Assembly (NCBI GenBank): GCA_944387905.1
Contig: CALXGU010000001.1
Location: 1 to 33,043 of the forward strand
DNA: 33,043 bases
From: an uncultured Clostridia bacterium
GTDB taxonomy: Bacteria; Bacillota; Clostridia; Oscillospirales; QAKW01
Direction: 5' to 3'
The translations under genes and the position numbers were made by a program. The notes below the pieces were generated by a model. It was given only the letters and a program-made list of their open reading frames with translations, was not told where the DNA came from and searched no databases. Shown piece after piece: positions 1-7,019 of this stretch. Each line of letters opens with the position of its first letter. The first letter of the stretch is position 1.

Positions 1-1
1 A

Positions 2-490
2 GTCTATGCTCAGGTGCTTAATGTTAAATACCAAAACCCTGCTAATGATGTCGATGATAACCTTAAAGTCAATCTTAAATTCAAAAACGGAGTATGTGCT
101 CTCATTGAAGTGGGAACCTACAACATGATAACTCTTCCACGCTGGTATATATGCGGCGATAAGGGTACTATGAAAATAGATGACTGGGGCAGCGGCGCGG
201 ATATAGTCTATGCCAAAGATGTTGAAATGGTATGGGAAAACAGCATAATATACACTGCTGCAGGACCTACAAGAACAATGGCTCCCAGACCCAAGGAAAC
301 AGTAGAACAAAAGCATGTCGACATTGACGAAAAGACATCAGTTCATCTGTTTTACGAAAACGTGCTTGACGCTATCGACGGCAAGGCTGAAATCATTGTC
401 AAACCCAGCGAGGCTATGCGTTCCATGAAGGTCATGGAGGCCGCATTCAGATCCTCGGCTGAGGGTATTTGCGTAAAGGATGAAATTTAA
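2..490 (+). CDS. Gfo/Idh/MocA-family oxidoreductase, C-terminal part
   Basis: The reading frame is open to the left edge, so only the last ~162 residues are present; the GTG at 14 is internal. The visible part fits the C-terminal substrate-binding domain of NAD(P)-dependent sugar or cyclitol dehydrogenases of the Gfo/Idh/MocA family. It has a beta-sheet region with DDNLKVNLKFKNGVCALIEVG, then a PRWYICGDKGTMKIDDW stretch typical of the open-faced sheet, and a final helix containing VKPSEAMRSMKVMEAAFRSS, the usual family ending. The Rossmann domain and the catalytic EKP/His motifs lie outside the window, so substrate cannot be called. It ends immediately before mltG with no spacer, and the mltG ribosome site (AAAGGA) lies inside its last codons, so the two are probably co-transcribed and translationally coupled. 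Confidence 0.8.
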   Translation, partial: VYAQVLNVKYQNPANDVDDNLKVNLKFKNGVCALIEVGTYNMITLPRWYICGDKGTMKIDDWGSGADIVYAKDVEMVWENSIIYTAAGPTRTMAPRPKETVEQKHVDIDEKTSVHLFYENVLDAIDGKAEIIVKPSEAMRSMKVMEAAFRSSAEGICVKDEI

Positions 491-1819
491 ATGGCTGATA
501 AAAACAACCATTCAGACGGAAAAGACACCCGTCAGATACCCAAAAAAAATATTACCGGAAGCTATCCGGGTGTTACCGGCACCTACCGGCCTCAGGCCAG
601 GCGTTCTGCAGCAAACGGTCCGACCGGCAGGCTTTCCGACAGTATTAAATCCGATAACCGGCAGTCAGAGCTCAAAAGCCAGTCAATAAAAGACAAATCA
701 AATCAGGCACCGCCAGCACAAACAAAAAAAGGTTTTGATTTCAAGCTCTGGTTTTCAAAAGAAAACAACCGTGCGTTTATTCGTCAGCTAAGATTTTACG
801 GGCTTATTGTTTTGGCGTCGCTGCTGCTGACATTCGGTATTATCAACATAAGCAACGATGTTTTTGCGTTTATAAAGCCGGATGAGAGCATAATCGTGAC
901 CATCGAGCAGGGCGTCAGCACCTCCGCTATAGCAAATTCGCTCAAAAAGGCGGGAGTAATTGACCATCCTCTGATTTTCAGGCTTTACAGCAAGCTGAAA
1001 AAGGCGGACGGAAAATATCAGTACGGAGATTATACTCTCAATTCCAACCTCGGTTATGATCAGATCATAAGCGCGCTCAAAAAGCCGTCGGTACAGGCGG
1101 AAACATTTACCGTGACAATCGAACCCGGCTCAACTCAGGACGATATCGTCGAGCTTTTTACAACAAACAAATATGCCTCGGCGGAAGAGCTTGACAACGC
1201 GCTTAACGAGTATGAATATGAGGACTTCGAGTTTGTATCCGAACTGCCTGAAAGACGGTGCAGACTTGAGGGCTATCTCCCGGGCGGTGAATATGAGTTC
1301 TATAAAGGTGAGAGCGCGGTATCCATGGTATCCAAAATGCTGACAAGATTTACCGAAACCATACTTACCGACGAAAACAAAACACTCATAGAAAATTCAG
1401 GTATGACACTTGATGACGTTATAACACTGTCGTCTCTTGTCTATGCCGAATGTGATGATTCGGGCGCTTACAAAGGCGCGGCCCGCGTACTCCTGAACCG
1501 TCTTGCCGATGACCAGGGCCTTCTGCAGCTGACCTGCACTATCAATTACGTTCTGCCTGCAAAAAAGAACGAATTTACTGCAGACGACAAAAAAACAGAC
1601 AGCGAATACAATACTTATATTTATGCCGGACTGCCGCCAGGTCCTGTCTGCAACCCGACCGCAGAAGCGGTAACAGCTGTTCTGTCGCCTGAGCAATCAG
1701 ACAATATGTATTTTGTCAGCGACAATGATAAAACATATTTTGCAAAGACACTCGAAGAGCACAATTCAAACTTAAATAAAGTATCTGCCTCAGCAAAAGG
1801 AACAGATACAATAAGATAA
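491..1819 (+). CDS. mltG: Endolytic murein transglycosylase MltG (YceG-like)
   Basis: Cleaves nascent peptidoglycan strands at the outer face of the membrane and so sets glycan length. The 442-residue protein has a ~95-residue hydrophilic Ser/Thr/Pro-rich cytoplasmic N-terminus, one membrane helix (about residues 98-118, LIVLASLLLTFGIINI), a LysM-like region, then the YceG catalytic domain. Visible family motifs are EGYLPGGEYEF, LSSLVYAEC, RVLLNRL, YNTYIYAGLPPGPVCNP and YFVSDNDKTYFAKTLEEHN. E320 in LVYAEC lines up with the catalytic Glu of the IVEKE motif; the other family Glu in this motif is Tyr318 here, which is unusual. The start is the ATG directly after the upstream stop, with AAAGGA about 10 bases upstream. 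The long N-terminal extension is common in Firmicutes MltG. Assignment is firm; activity with Tyr318 is inferred. Confidence 0.93.
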   Translation: MADKNNHSDGKDTRQIPKKNITGSYPGVTGTYRPQARRSAANGPTGRLSDSIKSDNRQSELKSQSIKDKSNQAPPAQTKKGFDFKLWFSKENNRAFIRQLRFYGLIVLASLLLTFGIINISNDVFAFIKPDESIIVTIEQGVSTSAIANSLKKAGVIDHPLIFRLYSKLKKADGKYQYGDYTLNSNLGYDQIISALKKPSVQAETFTVTIEPGSTQDDIVELFTTNKYASAEELDNALNEYEYEDFEFVSELPERRCRLEGYLPGGEYEFYKGESAVSMVSKMLTRFTETILTDENKTLIENSGMTLDDVITLSSLVYAECDDSGAYKGAARVLLNRLADDQGLLQLTCTINYVLPAKKNEFTADDKKTDSEYNTYIYAGLPPGPVCNPTAEAVTAVLSPEQSDNMYFVSDNDKTYFAKTLEEHNSNLNKVSASAKGTDTIR

Positions 1820-1820
1820 T

Positions 1821-2272
1821 AAAAAACGTATCCCCGTTGGGAGACACTTCGTAAAGAAGTGTTCTCCCTTATTCATTTTTTATATAAAAATTGACACTTT
1901 CTATTTGAAAGTGTCATAGTGGGTTACGCACTTTCAAAATGTGCGTAACGGGAGTACATATTTTAAAATTAACCTATCTCAAATATAAGAATATTAAGTG
2001 ATATTGTGAGACAGGTCTCACAGTGATATTCTTTAGAATACCTCGCCTTTGGCGAGGTATTTCTAAAGAGTGATATTGAAACTTGTCGTTTCAGTGATAT
2101 TATATTCGCCCTTAAAACTCGCGAAGCGAATACAACTTGGGCTTTAGCCCAAATATCACTGCAAGCAATATAACTCGCCGACCCACAAAACCGTGGCTTT
2201 TGTGGGGTGAAAAGGCGAATATAACTGAGGCACACTTCCTTACGGAGTGTGCCTCTTCGGGATACGTTTTTT
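1821..2272. repeat. 452-bp palindrome-rich intergenic element with 14-bp terminal inverted repeats
   Basis: This fills the gap between the convergent mltG and deoR-type genes and has no credible ORF. The ends are perfect inverted repeats (AAAAAACGTATCCC at 1821-1834, its complement at 2259-2272). Inside are serial hairpins at 1839-1868, 1892-1916 (10-bp stem), 1923-1949 (9-bp stem), 2007-2021, 2031-2068 (CTTTAG plus TACCTCGCC arms), 2079-2092, 2138-2152, 2181-2206 and 2227-2255 (10-bp stem). The hairpins at both ends resemble each other (GACACTTC and GCACACTT cores). AGTGATATT recurs between hairpins at 1997, 2022, 2069 and 2093, with an inverted copy at 2152. This looks like a composite mobile palindromic element (MITE/REP-like) or a structured RNA; it may also terminate transcription from both sides. 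I do not recognise a named family. Confidence 0.7.
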
Positions 2273-2325
2273 TATATCCAAAGTTCAAGCCGGTGTTTAT
2301 ACTGGCTTTCAGACCTTACCGACAT

Positions 2326-3096
2326 TCAATTCATGCCGGGCCATATTATTTCGCAGCCCGCGTCGCGCGCAGCTTCAGCGATATCCGTGTTTGGCACAGT
2401 GTCTGTGAGGATATAGTCAAGTCTGTCAAATCCGCATACAGCGCCCATACAGTCTCTGCCGAATTTACTGCTGTCGCAGAGTAATATACGGGTCGCGGAG
2501 TTTTCAAGCATTTTTCGCTTTATATGAGCCTGATCCCGGCTCGCCTCGGTAACGCCGCGCGTAAGCGAGATACCTGAGCAGGATATTATGCACAGATCGG
2601 CATAAAATCCCGATATATATTCAACAGCGTCCGTGCCCAGAGCGGCATCTGAATACCCGCTGACAGTGCCCGGACATATATACACCTTTACCGCTCCCTG
2701 CTGAGTTAGTTTCAGACAGTTGCGTATACCGTTTGTTATAACGGATACCGGACCGGCCGATATAAGGTACGGTATAACCGCACCGGCGCTCGAGCTGGAA
2801 TCAATAAAAACCGTCGTTTCCGGCCGCAGAAAATCACTTACCAGCCCCGCAATAACTCGTTTTTTCTGAACATTCTGCTTTTCCCGTATCATACCCGGAC
2901 TTTCAACTGCGCCGCCCTGAGGCAGAAACGCACCGCCGTGGCTGCGGCTGAGCACACCGCTCTTTTCAAGATCTATAAGATCACGCCTGATCGTCGCCTC
3001 CGATACATACAGGTTCTGAGCAAGCTCCTGCACTGTTACGCTTTTTTTTCGATGCAGCTCATCAGCTATTTTTTGCTGTCTCTCTTTTTTAAACAT
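2326..3096 (-). CDS. DeoR/GlpR-family transcriptional regulator
   Basis: A 256-residue sugar-responsive repressor-type protein. The N-terminal winged helix-turn-helix has the family signature: RQQKIADELHRKKSVTVQELAQ then VSEATIRRDLIDLEKSGVLSRSHGGA (residues about 5-56). The C-terminal part is the ISOCOT/DeoRC sensor fold that binds phosphorylated sugars, with FIDSSSSAGAVIPYL, SVITNG and the closing LCDSSKFGRDCMG motif (D-S-S-K). It is the second gene after the GDPD gene, whose TAA stop overlaps this ATG by one base (TAATG), so translation is probably coupled; no strong separate ribosome site is visible. Being divergent from rhaAD, with an inverted repeat between them, it is the best candidate regulator of rhamnose use, with a phosphorylated rhamnose intermediate as a plausible effector. 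That role is inferred from position. Confidence 0.9.
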   Translation of the reverse strand: MFKKERQQKIADELHRKKSVTVQELAQNLYVSEATIRRDLIDLEKSGVLSRSHGGAFLPQGGAVESPGMIREKQNVQKKRVIAGLVSDFLRPETTVFIDSSSSAGAVIPYLISAGPVSVITNGIRNCLKLTQQGAVKVYICPGTVSGYSDAALGTDAVEYISGFYADLCIISCSGISLTRGVTEASRDQAHIKRKMLENSATRILLCDSSKFGRDCMGAVCGFDRLDYILTDTVPNTDIAEAARDAGCEIIWPGMN

Positions 3097-3971
3097 TATT
3101 TGTTATTGCTCCTTGTTGCCCGGTATTCATGCATATACCAAGGAATATCCGTCAAAATCACGTTGAAGCCTTTCTCCGCCAAAAAATCCCACGCCGCACC
3201 GGGGCTTTCAAGCACAGCGCGGTCGTCGTTATGCCATGCCGACACATTCCAGTCAGGGCCTATCATCTCGCTGCCCGTCAGACGTATATAATCCTTATTT
3301 TTGAGATATTCCAAAACTTTGTCGCTTATTATCTGATCCTGTTCTGTTCTGAACAGCAGCTCAAAGCCGGCAAGATTTATATCATATTTCTCAGCCGTGT
3401 ATATCTGCTCGGGAGTGCTTACTATCGCAAGATACGGAATATCAAATCCCGAAGCCTCAAGTTCCTGCATGAATCTTTCATTAAAAGAGGTCTTGAACAG
3501 AAATCTGTCGGTCATGCCGTACTTCTCTATCAGTTCAAGCGCTCCCGCCGAATATGAAAAATCCTCAAAATCCTTATCCCAGCAGCGGTCAAGGTTGAAA
3601 AGAGCATCGTCATCGGCAAACGCCTTGAGAAAATCCTCGAATCTGTCAAGCACGCGTCCGGTTTTTTTACCGTAGTAATTTCTTGTCTCAAGCATGTTTA
3701 TCTGCGTGTCGGTCATCGTCCGGCTGTTTAGTTTGACACCCAGATTCTGCTGCTCCGTGCCGTCATGGATACAGTAGTACTCCTTGCTGTCGTTTCGTAT
3801 AACGTCCATTTCCACCATGTCAGCGTGAAAAGCAAAACTGGCTTTGTACGCGTTTATCGTATTTTCCGTAAATGTTCCCATATGCGTACCGCGGTGCGCA
3901 GCAATCAAAAAGCCTTTTTCTTTTATTCTTTCTTTTATTCTCATATTTACCGCATCGTATTTATTTCTCAT
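3096..3971 (-). CDS. Glycerophosphodiester phosphodiesterase (GDPD) family protein
   Basis: 291 residues from the ATG at 3971, which follows AAGGGGATAAGGAA; a start at 4016 would lie upstream of the promoter's expected transcription start and is unlikely. GDPD-fold motifs are present: AAHRGTHMG (H26-R27), TENTINAY, DMVEMDVIRND (E-x-D metal ligands) and YYCIHDGT (second catalytic His with Asp). The later E-x-K motif of classical GlpQ proteins is replaced by FNLDRCWDKD, so the substrate may differ from glycerophosphodiesters. No signal peptide is seen, so it is cytoplasmic. It leads a two-gene operon with the DeoR regulator and is divergent from rhaAD. A GDPD next to rhamnose genes is unusual; a role in releasing a sugar-phosphate or alcohol from a rhamnose-containing compound is speculation. 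Confidence 0.85.
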   Translation of the reverse strand: MRNKYDAVNMRIKERIKEKGFLIAAHRGTHMGTFTENTINAYKASFAFHADMVEMDVIRNDSKEYYCIHDGTEQQNLGVKLNSRTMTDTQINMLETRNYYGKKTGRVLDRFEDFLKAFADDDALFNLDRCWDKDFEDFSYSAGALELIEKYGMTDRFLFKTSFNERFMQELEASGFDIPYLAIVSTPEQIYTAEKYDINLAGFELLFRTEQDQIISDKVLEYLKNKDYIRLTGSEMIGPDWNVSAWHNDDRAVLESPGAAWDFLAEKGFNVILTDIPWYMHEYRATRSNNK

Positions 3972-4004
3972 TTCCTTATCCCCTTTATGTTTATTTATGT
4001 TTAT

Positions 4005-4033
4005 ATCATAGCTCATATTTGTTCATTTTGCAA
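4005..4033 (-). promoter_or_regulatory. Sigma-A-type promoter for the GDPD-deoR operon
   Basis: Read on the minus strand: -35 TTGCAA (4028-4033), 17-base spacer, -10 TATGAT (4005-4010). The expected start near 3998 places the ATG at 3971 after a short leader with a good ribosome site. The -35 box lies inside the 4017-4047 inverted repeat, so a bound repressor would block it. Confidence 0.7.
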
Positions 4034-4047
4034 TAGAGTAAACAAAT
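4017..4047. promoter_or_regulatory. Candidate operator shared by the divergent rhaAD and GDPD-deoR promoters
   Basis: A 31-bp interrupted inverted repeat with arms ATTTGTT (4017-4023) and AACAAAT (4041-4047), extendable with mismatches (TTCA against TAAA). It covers the minus-strand -35 and ends one base before the plus-strand -35. Position and symmetry suggest the DeoR-family protein or a catabolite regulator binds here. No binding data; inferred. Confidence 0.5.
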
Positions 4048-4048
4048 A

Positions 4049-4077
4049 TAGACATTTTTTTATTTGTATGCTAAAAT
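4049..4077 (+). promoter_or_regulatory. Sigma-A-type promoter for rhaA-rhaD
   Basis: -35 TAGACA (4049-4054), 17-base spacer, -10 TAAAAT (4072-4077), followed by a leader of about 20 bases with the strong ribosome site ACGGAGGAAAG upstream of the rhaA ATG at 4106. Confidence 0.7.
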
Positions 4078-4105
4078 ATAAAAAAACAAAACGGAGGAAA
4101 GACAC

Positions 4106-5365
4106 ATGGACAGCAGCATACTTAACGCATACGAGCTTGCCAAGCAGGCATATGCAAAAATCGGCGTCGACACCGACAGCGTTATCGAAAAGCTGAAAAA
4201 AGTCAAAATTTCAATAAACTGCTGGCAGGGCGATGATGTAAACGGTTTTCTTTTTAAAGATATCGCGCTTTCAGGCGGCATACAGACTACCGGCAACTAC
4301 CCGGGCAAAGCCACTACAGTTGAGCAGCTGCGCGCGGACATTGATATGGCGTTGTCTCTGATCCCGGGAAAACACAAGCTGAATCTGCATTCGATTTACG
4401 CAGACACAAACGAAAAGGTGGATCTGGACGAAATAGAGCCTTCGCACTATGCCGGCTGGGTGAGCTGGGCAAAAGAGCGCGGACTGGGTCTTGACTTTAA
4501 TCCGACATGCTTTTCACACCCCATGGCGGACAGCGGCTTTACTCTGTCAAGCGCGGATGACAAAACGCGCAGGTTCTGGATCGAGCACTGCAAGCGCTGC
4601 CGTGAGATAGCTGATTATTTCGGCCGCGAGCTGGGACAGAAGTGCGTTACCAACTTCTGGTTCCCGGACGGATACAAGGATATACCGGTCGACCGTCAGG
4701 CGCCCAGAGAGAGAATGAAGAGCGCACTTGACGAGGTGTTTGAAAAACAATATGACGCAAGATACAGCCTTGACGCGATAGAGAGCAAGGTATTCGGCAT
4801 CGGAGCGGAGAGCTACACTGTCATTTCAAATGAATTTGCCGTTGCATATGCGGTCGAGCACGGAAAGGCTTGCTGTCTTGACGCGGGACACTACCACCCC
4901 ACCGAGGTCATATCGGACAAGATACCGACAGTCCTGATGTTTACAGACGAGCTTCTGCTTCACGTCTCACGCCCGGTACGCTGGGACAGCGACCATGTGG
5001 TCATTCTTGATGACGAGCTGGTTGCTATTGCTCATTCGCTTGTACGCGGAGATCTTCTGGACAGAACCCATATCGGTCTGGATTTCTTTGACGCGTCAAT
5101 CAACAGAATAGCGGCCTGGACTATCGGCACAAGAAACATGATAAGAGCTCTGCTTTACGCGATGCTTGAGCCGACGGAAATGCTTAAAAAGACAGAGCTT
5201 GAGGGCGATTACACTTCACGGCTGGCTCTTACCGAGGAGTATAAGTCATACCCGTTCGGCGCTGTATGGGATTACTACTGTCAGCTGATGGACGTGCCTG
5301 TACGCGAAAACTGGCTTACCAAAGTAAAGGATTACGAAAAGAAAATTACAGAGGAGAGAAACTGA
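4106..5365 (+). CDS. rhaA: L-rhamnose isomerase
   Basis: Converts L-rhamnose to L-rhamnulose, the first step of phosphorylating rhamnose breakdown in the cytoplasm. At 419 residues it matches RhaA length. Characteristic stretches are VKISINCWQGDDVNGF near the N-terminus, GNYPGKATTVEQLRADI, KLNLHSIYAD, GLGLDFNPTCFSHPMADSGFTLSSAD, NFWFPDGYKD and the metal-ligand region DAGHYHPTE followed by LLHVSRPVRWDSDHVV. The ATG at 4106 has GGAGG 10 bases upstream. The stop TGA overlaps the rhaD ATG (TGATG), so the two are translationally coupled. No rhamnulokinase (rhaB) or transporter is in the window; they may be encoded elsewhere. Regulation is probably by the divergent DeoR protein through the 4017-4047 site. 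Confidence 0.96.
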   Translation: MDSSILNAYELAKQAYAKIGVDTDSVIEKLKKVKISINCWQGDDVNGFLFKDIALSGGIQTTGNYPGKATTVEQLRADIDMALSLIPGKHKLNLHSIYADTNEKVDLDEIEPSHYAGWVSWAKERGLGLDFNPTCFSHPMADSGFTLSSADDKTRRFWIEHCKRCREIADYFGRELGQKCVTNFWFPDGYKDIPVDRQAPRERMKSALDEVFEKQYDARYSLDAIESKVFGIGAESYTVISNEFAVAYAVEHGKACCLDAGHYHPTEVISDKIPTVLMFTDELLLHVSRPVRWDSDHVVILDDELVAIAHSLVRGDLLDRTHIGLDFFDASINRIAAWTIGTRNMIRALLYAMLEPTEMLKKTELEGDYTSRLALTEEYKSYPFGAVWDYYCQLMDVPVRENWLTKVKDYEKKITEERN

Positions 5366-6177
5366 TGAAAGATATAAAAACCGCACCGTTTTTAAAAGAA
5401 TTCTGCGCTCTTGCCTCTAATATGTACAGACTGGGCTGGGATGAGCGCAACGGAGGAAACATAAGCCTTAACATCGATGCCGATGAAGCTGCGCAGTATA
5501 TAGATCTCAGCGACGTCAAGCGCACATTTACCATTACATTTGATGCGTCCTATCTCGCAGGCCGGCTGTATCTTGTGACAGGCACCGGCAAATATTTCAA
5601 AAACGTGGAGAAAGACCCGGAAAACAATGTGGGTATTATACGTGTGGGAAAGGACGGCAAGACCATAGAGATACTGTGGGGCTACGAGGACGGAGGCCGT
5701 CCCACCAGCGAGCTGCCGGCGCATTTCATGATACATATCGAAAGACTTAAAGTCGATCCTAACCATAAAATAGTAATCCATACCCACTGCACCAATGTAA
5801 TCGCAATGACTTTTGTTCATTCTCTTGACGAAAAAGAGTTTACCAAAACACTGTGGTATATGATAACGGAATGTCTTGTGGTATTCCCGGACGGTATCGG
5901 AGTCTTGCCGTGGATGGTATGCGGAACCGATGAGATAGGTCTGGCAACCGCGGAGAAAATGAAGGACAGACGTCTTTGCGTCTGGGGAATGCACGGCATT
6001 TTCGGAACAGGTACATCGATAGACGAGGCGTTCGGGCTTATCGAAACCGTTGAAAAAGCGGCTGAGATTTACATGAAGATTTCAGACAAACCGATCCTGG
6101 CGCATATAACAGACAATCAGCTCAAAGACCTGGCAAAAGAATTCAAGCTCACTCCCAGAGCCGGGTATCTTGACTGA
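5365..6177 (+). CDS. rhaD: Rhamnulose-1-phosphate aldolase
   Basis: A class II, zinc-dependent aldolase that splits L-rhamnulose 1-phosphate into dihydroxyacetone phosphate and L-lactaldehyde. From the ATG at 5365 (ribosome site GAGGAGAG, overlapping the rhaA stop) it is 270 residues, the usual RhaD length; an in-frame extension back to 5266 overlaps rhaA and is not credible. Active-site features are visible: GWDERNGGNIS (phosphate loop), TSELPAHFMIH with the catalytic Glu near 116, zinc ligands H139 and H141 in HTHCTN and H210 in GMHGIFG. The C-terminus (TPRAGYLD) is also typical. It is the last gene of the rhaAD transcript, which ends at the palindromic terminator at 6225-6254. Confidence 0.95.
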   Translation: MKDIKTAPFLKEFCALASNMYRLGWDERNGGNISLNIDADEAAQYIDLSDVKRTFTITFDASYLAGRLYLVTGTGKYFKNVEKDPENNVGIIRVGKDGKTIEILWGYEDGGRPTSELPAHFMIHIERLKVDPNHKIVIHTHCTNVIAMTFVHSLDEKEFTKTLWYMITECLVVFPDGIGVLPWMVCGTDEIGLATAEKMKDRRLCVWGMHGIFGTGTSIDEAFGLIETVEKAAEIYMKISDKPILAHITDNQLKDLAKEFKLTPRAGYLD

Positions 6178-6224
6178 TCAGGTCATTTTTTAGCCGCCCT
6201 ACTTACTTGGAATAAAATCATAAA

Positions 6225-6254
6225 AAAACAGACCTTTTTAAAAAGGTCTGTTTT
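6225..6254. terminator. Rho-independent terminator of rhaAD, possibly bidirectional
   Basis: A perfect 30-bp palindrome with AAAACAGACC and GGTCTGTTTT arms and an A5/T5 centre, about 50 bases after the rhaD stop. A/T tracts on both sides would let it also end minus-strand transcripts from the 6363 gene. Confidence 0.8.
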
Positions 6255-6354
6255 GCTTTTTATCAGTCATTCGCGCAGTAAATGGTCTGTTTTGCTCTTT
6301 ATCAGTCATTCGCGCAGTAAATGGTCTGTTTTGCTCTTTATCAGTCATTCGCGC
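6245..6354. repeat. 39-bp tandem repeat, about 2.8 copies
   Basis: Units begin with GGTCTGTTTTGCT at 6245, 6284 and 6323 and end in TCAGTCATTCGCGC; the third is cut short before AGTAAAT. Copies 2 and 3 are identical where they overlap, and copy 1 differs at one base (GCTTTTT versus GCTCTTT). The first unit contains the right arm of the rhaAD terminator, so the repeat reproduces half a terminator stem. Non-coding, between convergent genes; likely replication slippage. Confidence 0.9.
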
Positions 6355-6362
6355 CGCGCTGT

Positions 6363-7007
6363 TTAAAAAGCAAACTCACAAATCCGGCATTTACCGCCTA
6401 AAGACTTGAAAATCTCTATAAAATCCGGATAGCGTTCAAAAAGCCCGTCTACATTTCGTATTGTGGTAGCTCCGTTCAAACAAGTAGACATAAGAATCAG
6501 CGCCATAGCCATATACGGATCATTTTTAGCGTTGAATACTGTATAGTCAAATTTACGCTGGTTCCAGATCCACAAATCATTTTCGTTATACTCGCATCTG
6601 ACGCCCAGAGCGCTTAGATTTTCCGTTATCAGACCGCGCAGCTGTCCGAAGCCCGAAAAACCGGTCACATGCGTCCTGCCCTTGGCAAACACCGCAAGCA
6701 GCGCCGTCACAGGCGCGATTTTGGGAAACCCCGAAATATCTATTTCACAGCCGCAAAGAGTATTTGCGCGTACATTCACGCTGTCTCCTCCGCGAGTTAT
6801 TTTGGCGCCGAACGAACGCAGGATATCCAGTACTATTTTCCCGTTCTGCTCGCTGGCCGCGTTCAGGTTCGTGCATATGACAGACGAGTCAAGCGCCGCC
6901 CTTGCAAAAAACATTCCGGCAAACGAATAGTCTCCGCCGTAATTCCCGATTCCCGGCGCGCAGAACTCACCGCGTATATTACTTTTTTCGATTTCTATAT
7001 CAGACAT
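6363..7007 (-). CDS. Half-length EPSP-synthase-like protein lacking catalytic residues
   Basis: 214 residues with the look of the second half of 3-phosphoshikimate 1-carboxyvinyltransferase (AroA): GGDYSFAGMFFARAAL, a KIVLDILRSFGAKI helix, EIDISGFPKIAPVTALLAVFAKGRTHVTGF, a final YMAMALILMSTCLNGATTIRN and YPDFIEIFKSLGG. Key catalytic motifs are changed: the Asp of the family PDxAP motif is Lys (FPKIAP), the KExDR motif is GLITE, and DHR is NDPYM. True AroA proteins are about 430 residues. The ATG has GGAGACAGC just upstream, so it is translated as a free-standing protein, not a simple fragment. It is the third gene of an operon with the PLAT-like protein and the lipoprotein. It is probably a non-enzymatic paralog or decaying duplicate; no chorismate genes adjoin it. 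Confidence 0.65.
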   Translation of the reverse strand: MSDIEIEKSNIRGEFCAPGIGNYGGDYSFAGMFFARAALDSSVICTNLNAASEQNGKIVLDILRSFGAKITRGGDSVNVRANTLCGCEIDISGFPKIAPVTALLAVFAKGRTHVTGFSGFGQLRGLITENLSALGVRCEYNENDLWIWNQRKFDYTVFNAKNDPYMAMALILMSTCLNGATTIRNVDGLFERYPDFIEIFKSLGGKCRICEFAF

Positions 7008-7019
7008 GCTGTCTCCGTA

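Noticed and set aside
1969..2235. 88-codon minus-strand ORF between mltG and the DeoR gene
   Set aside because: Lies entirely in the hairpin array; the translation merely reflects the palindromes.
6245..6354. Possible CRISPR-like repeats at 39-bp spacing
   Set aside because: The whole 39-bp unit is repeated, so there are no unique spacers.
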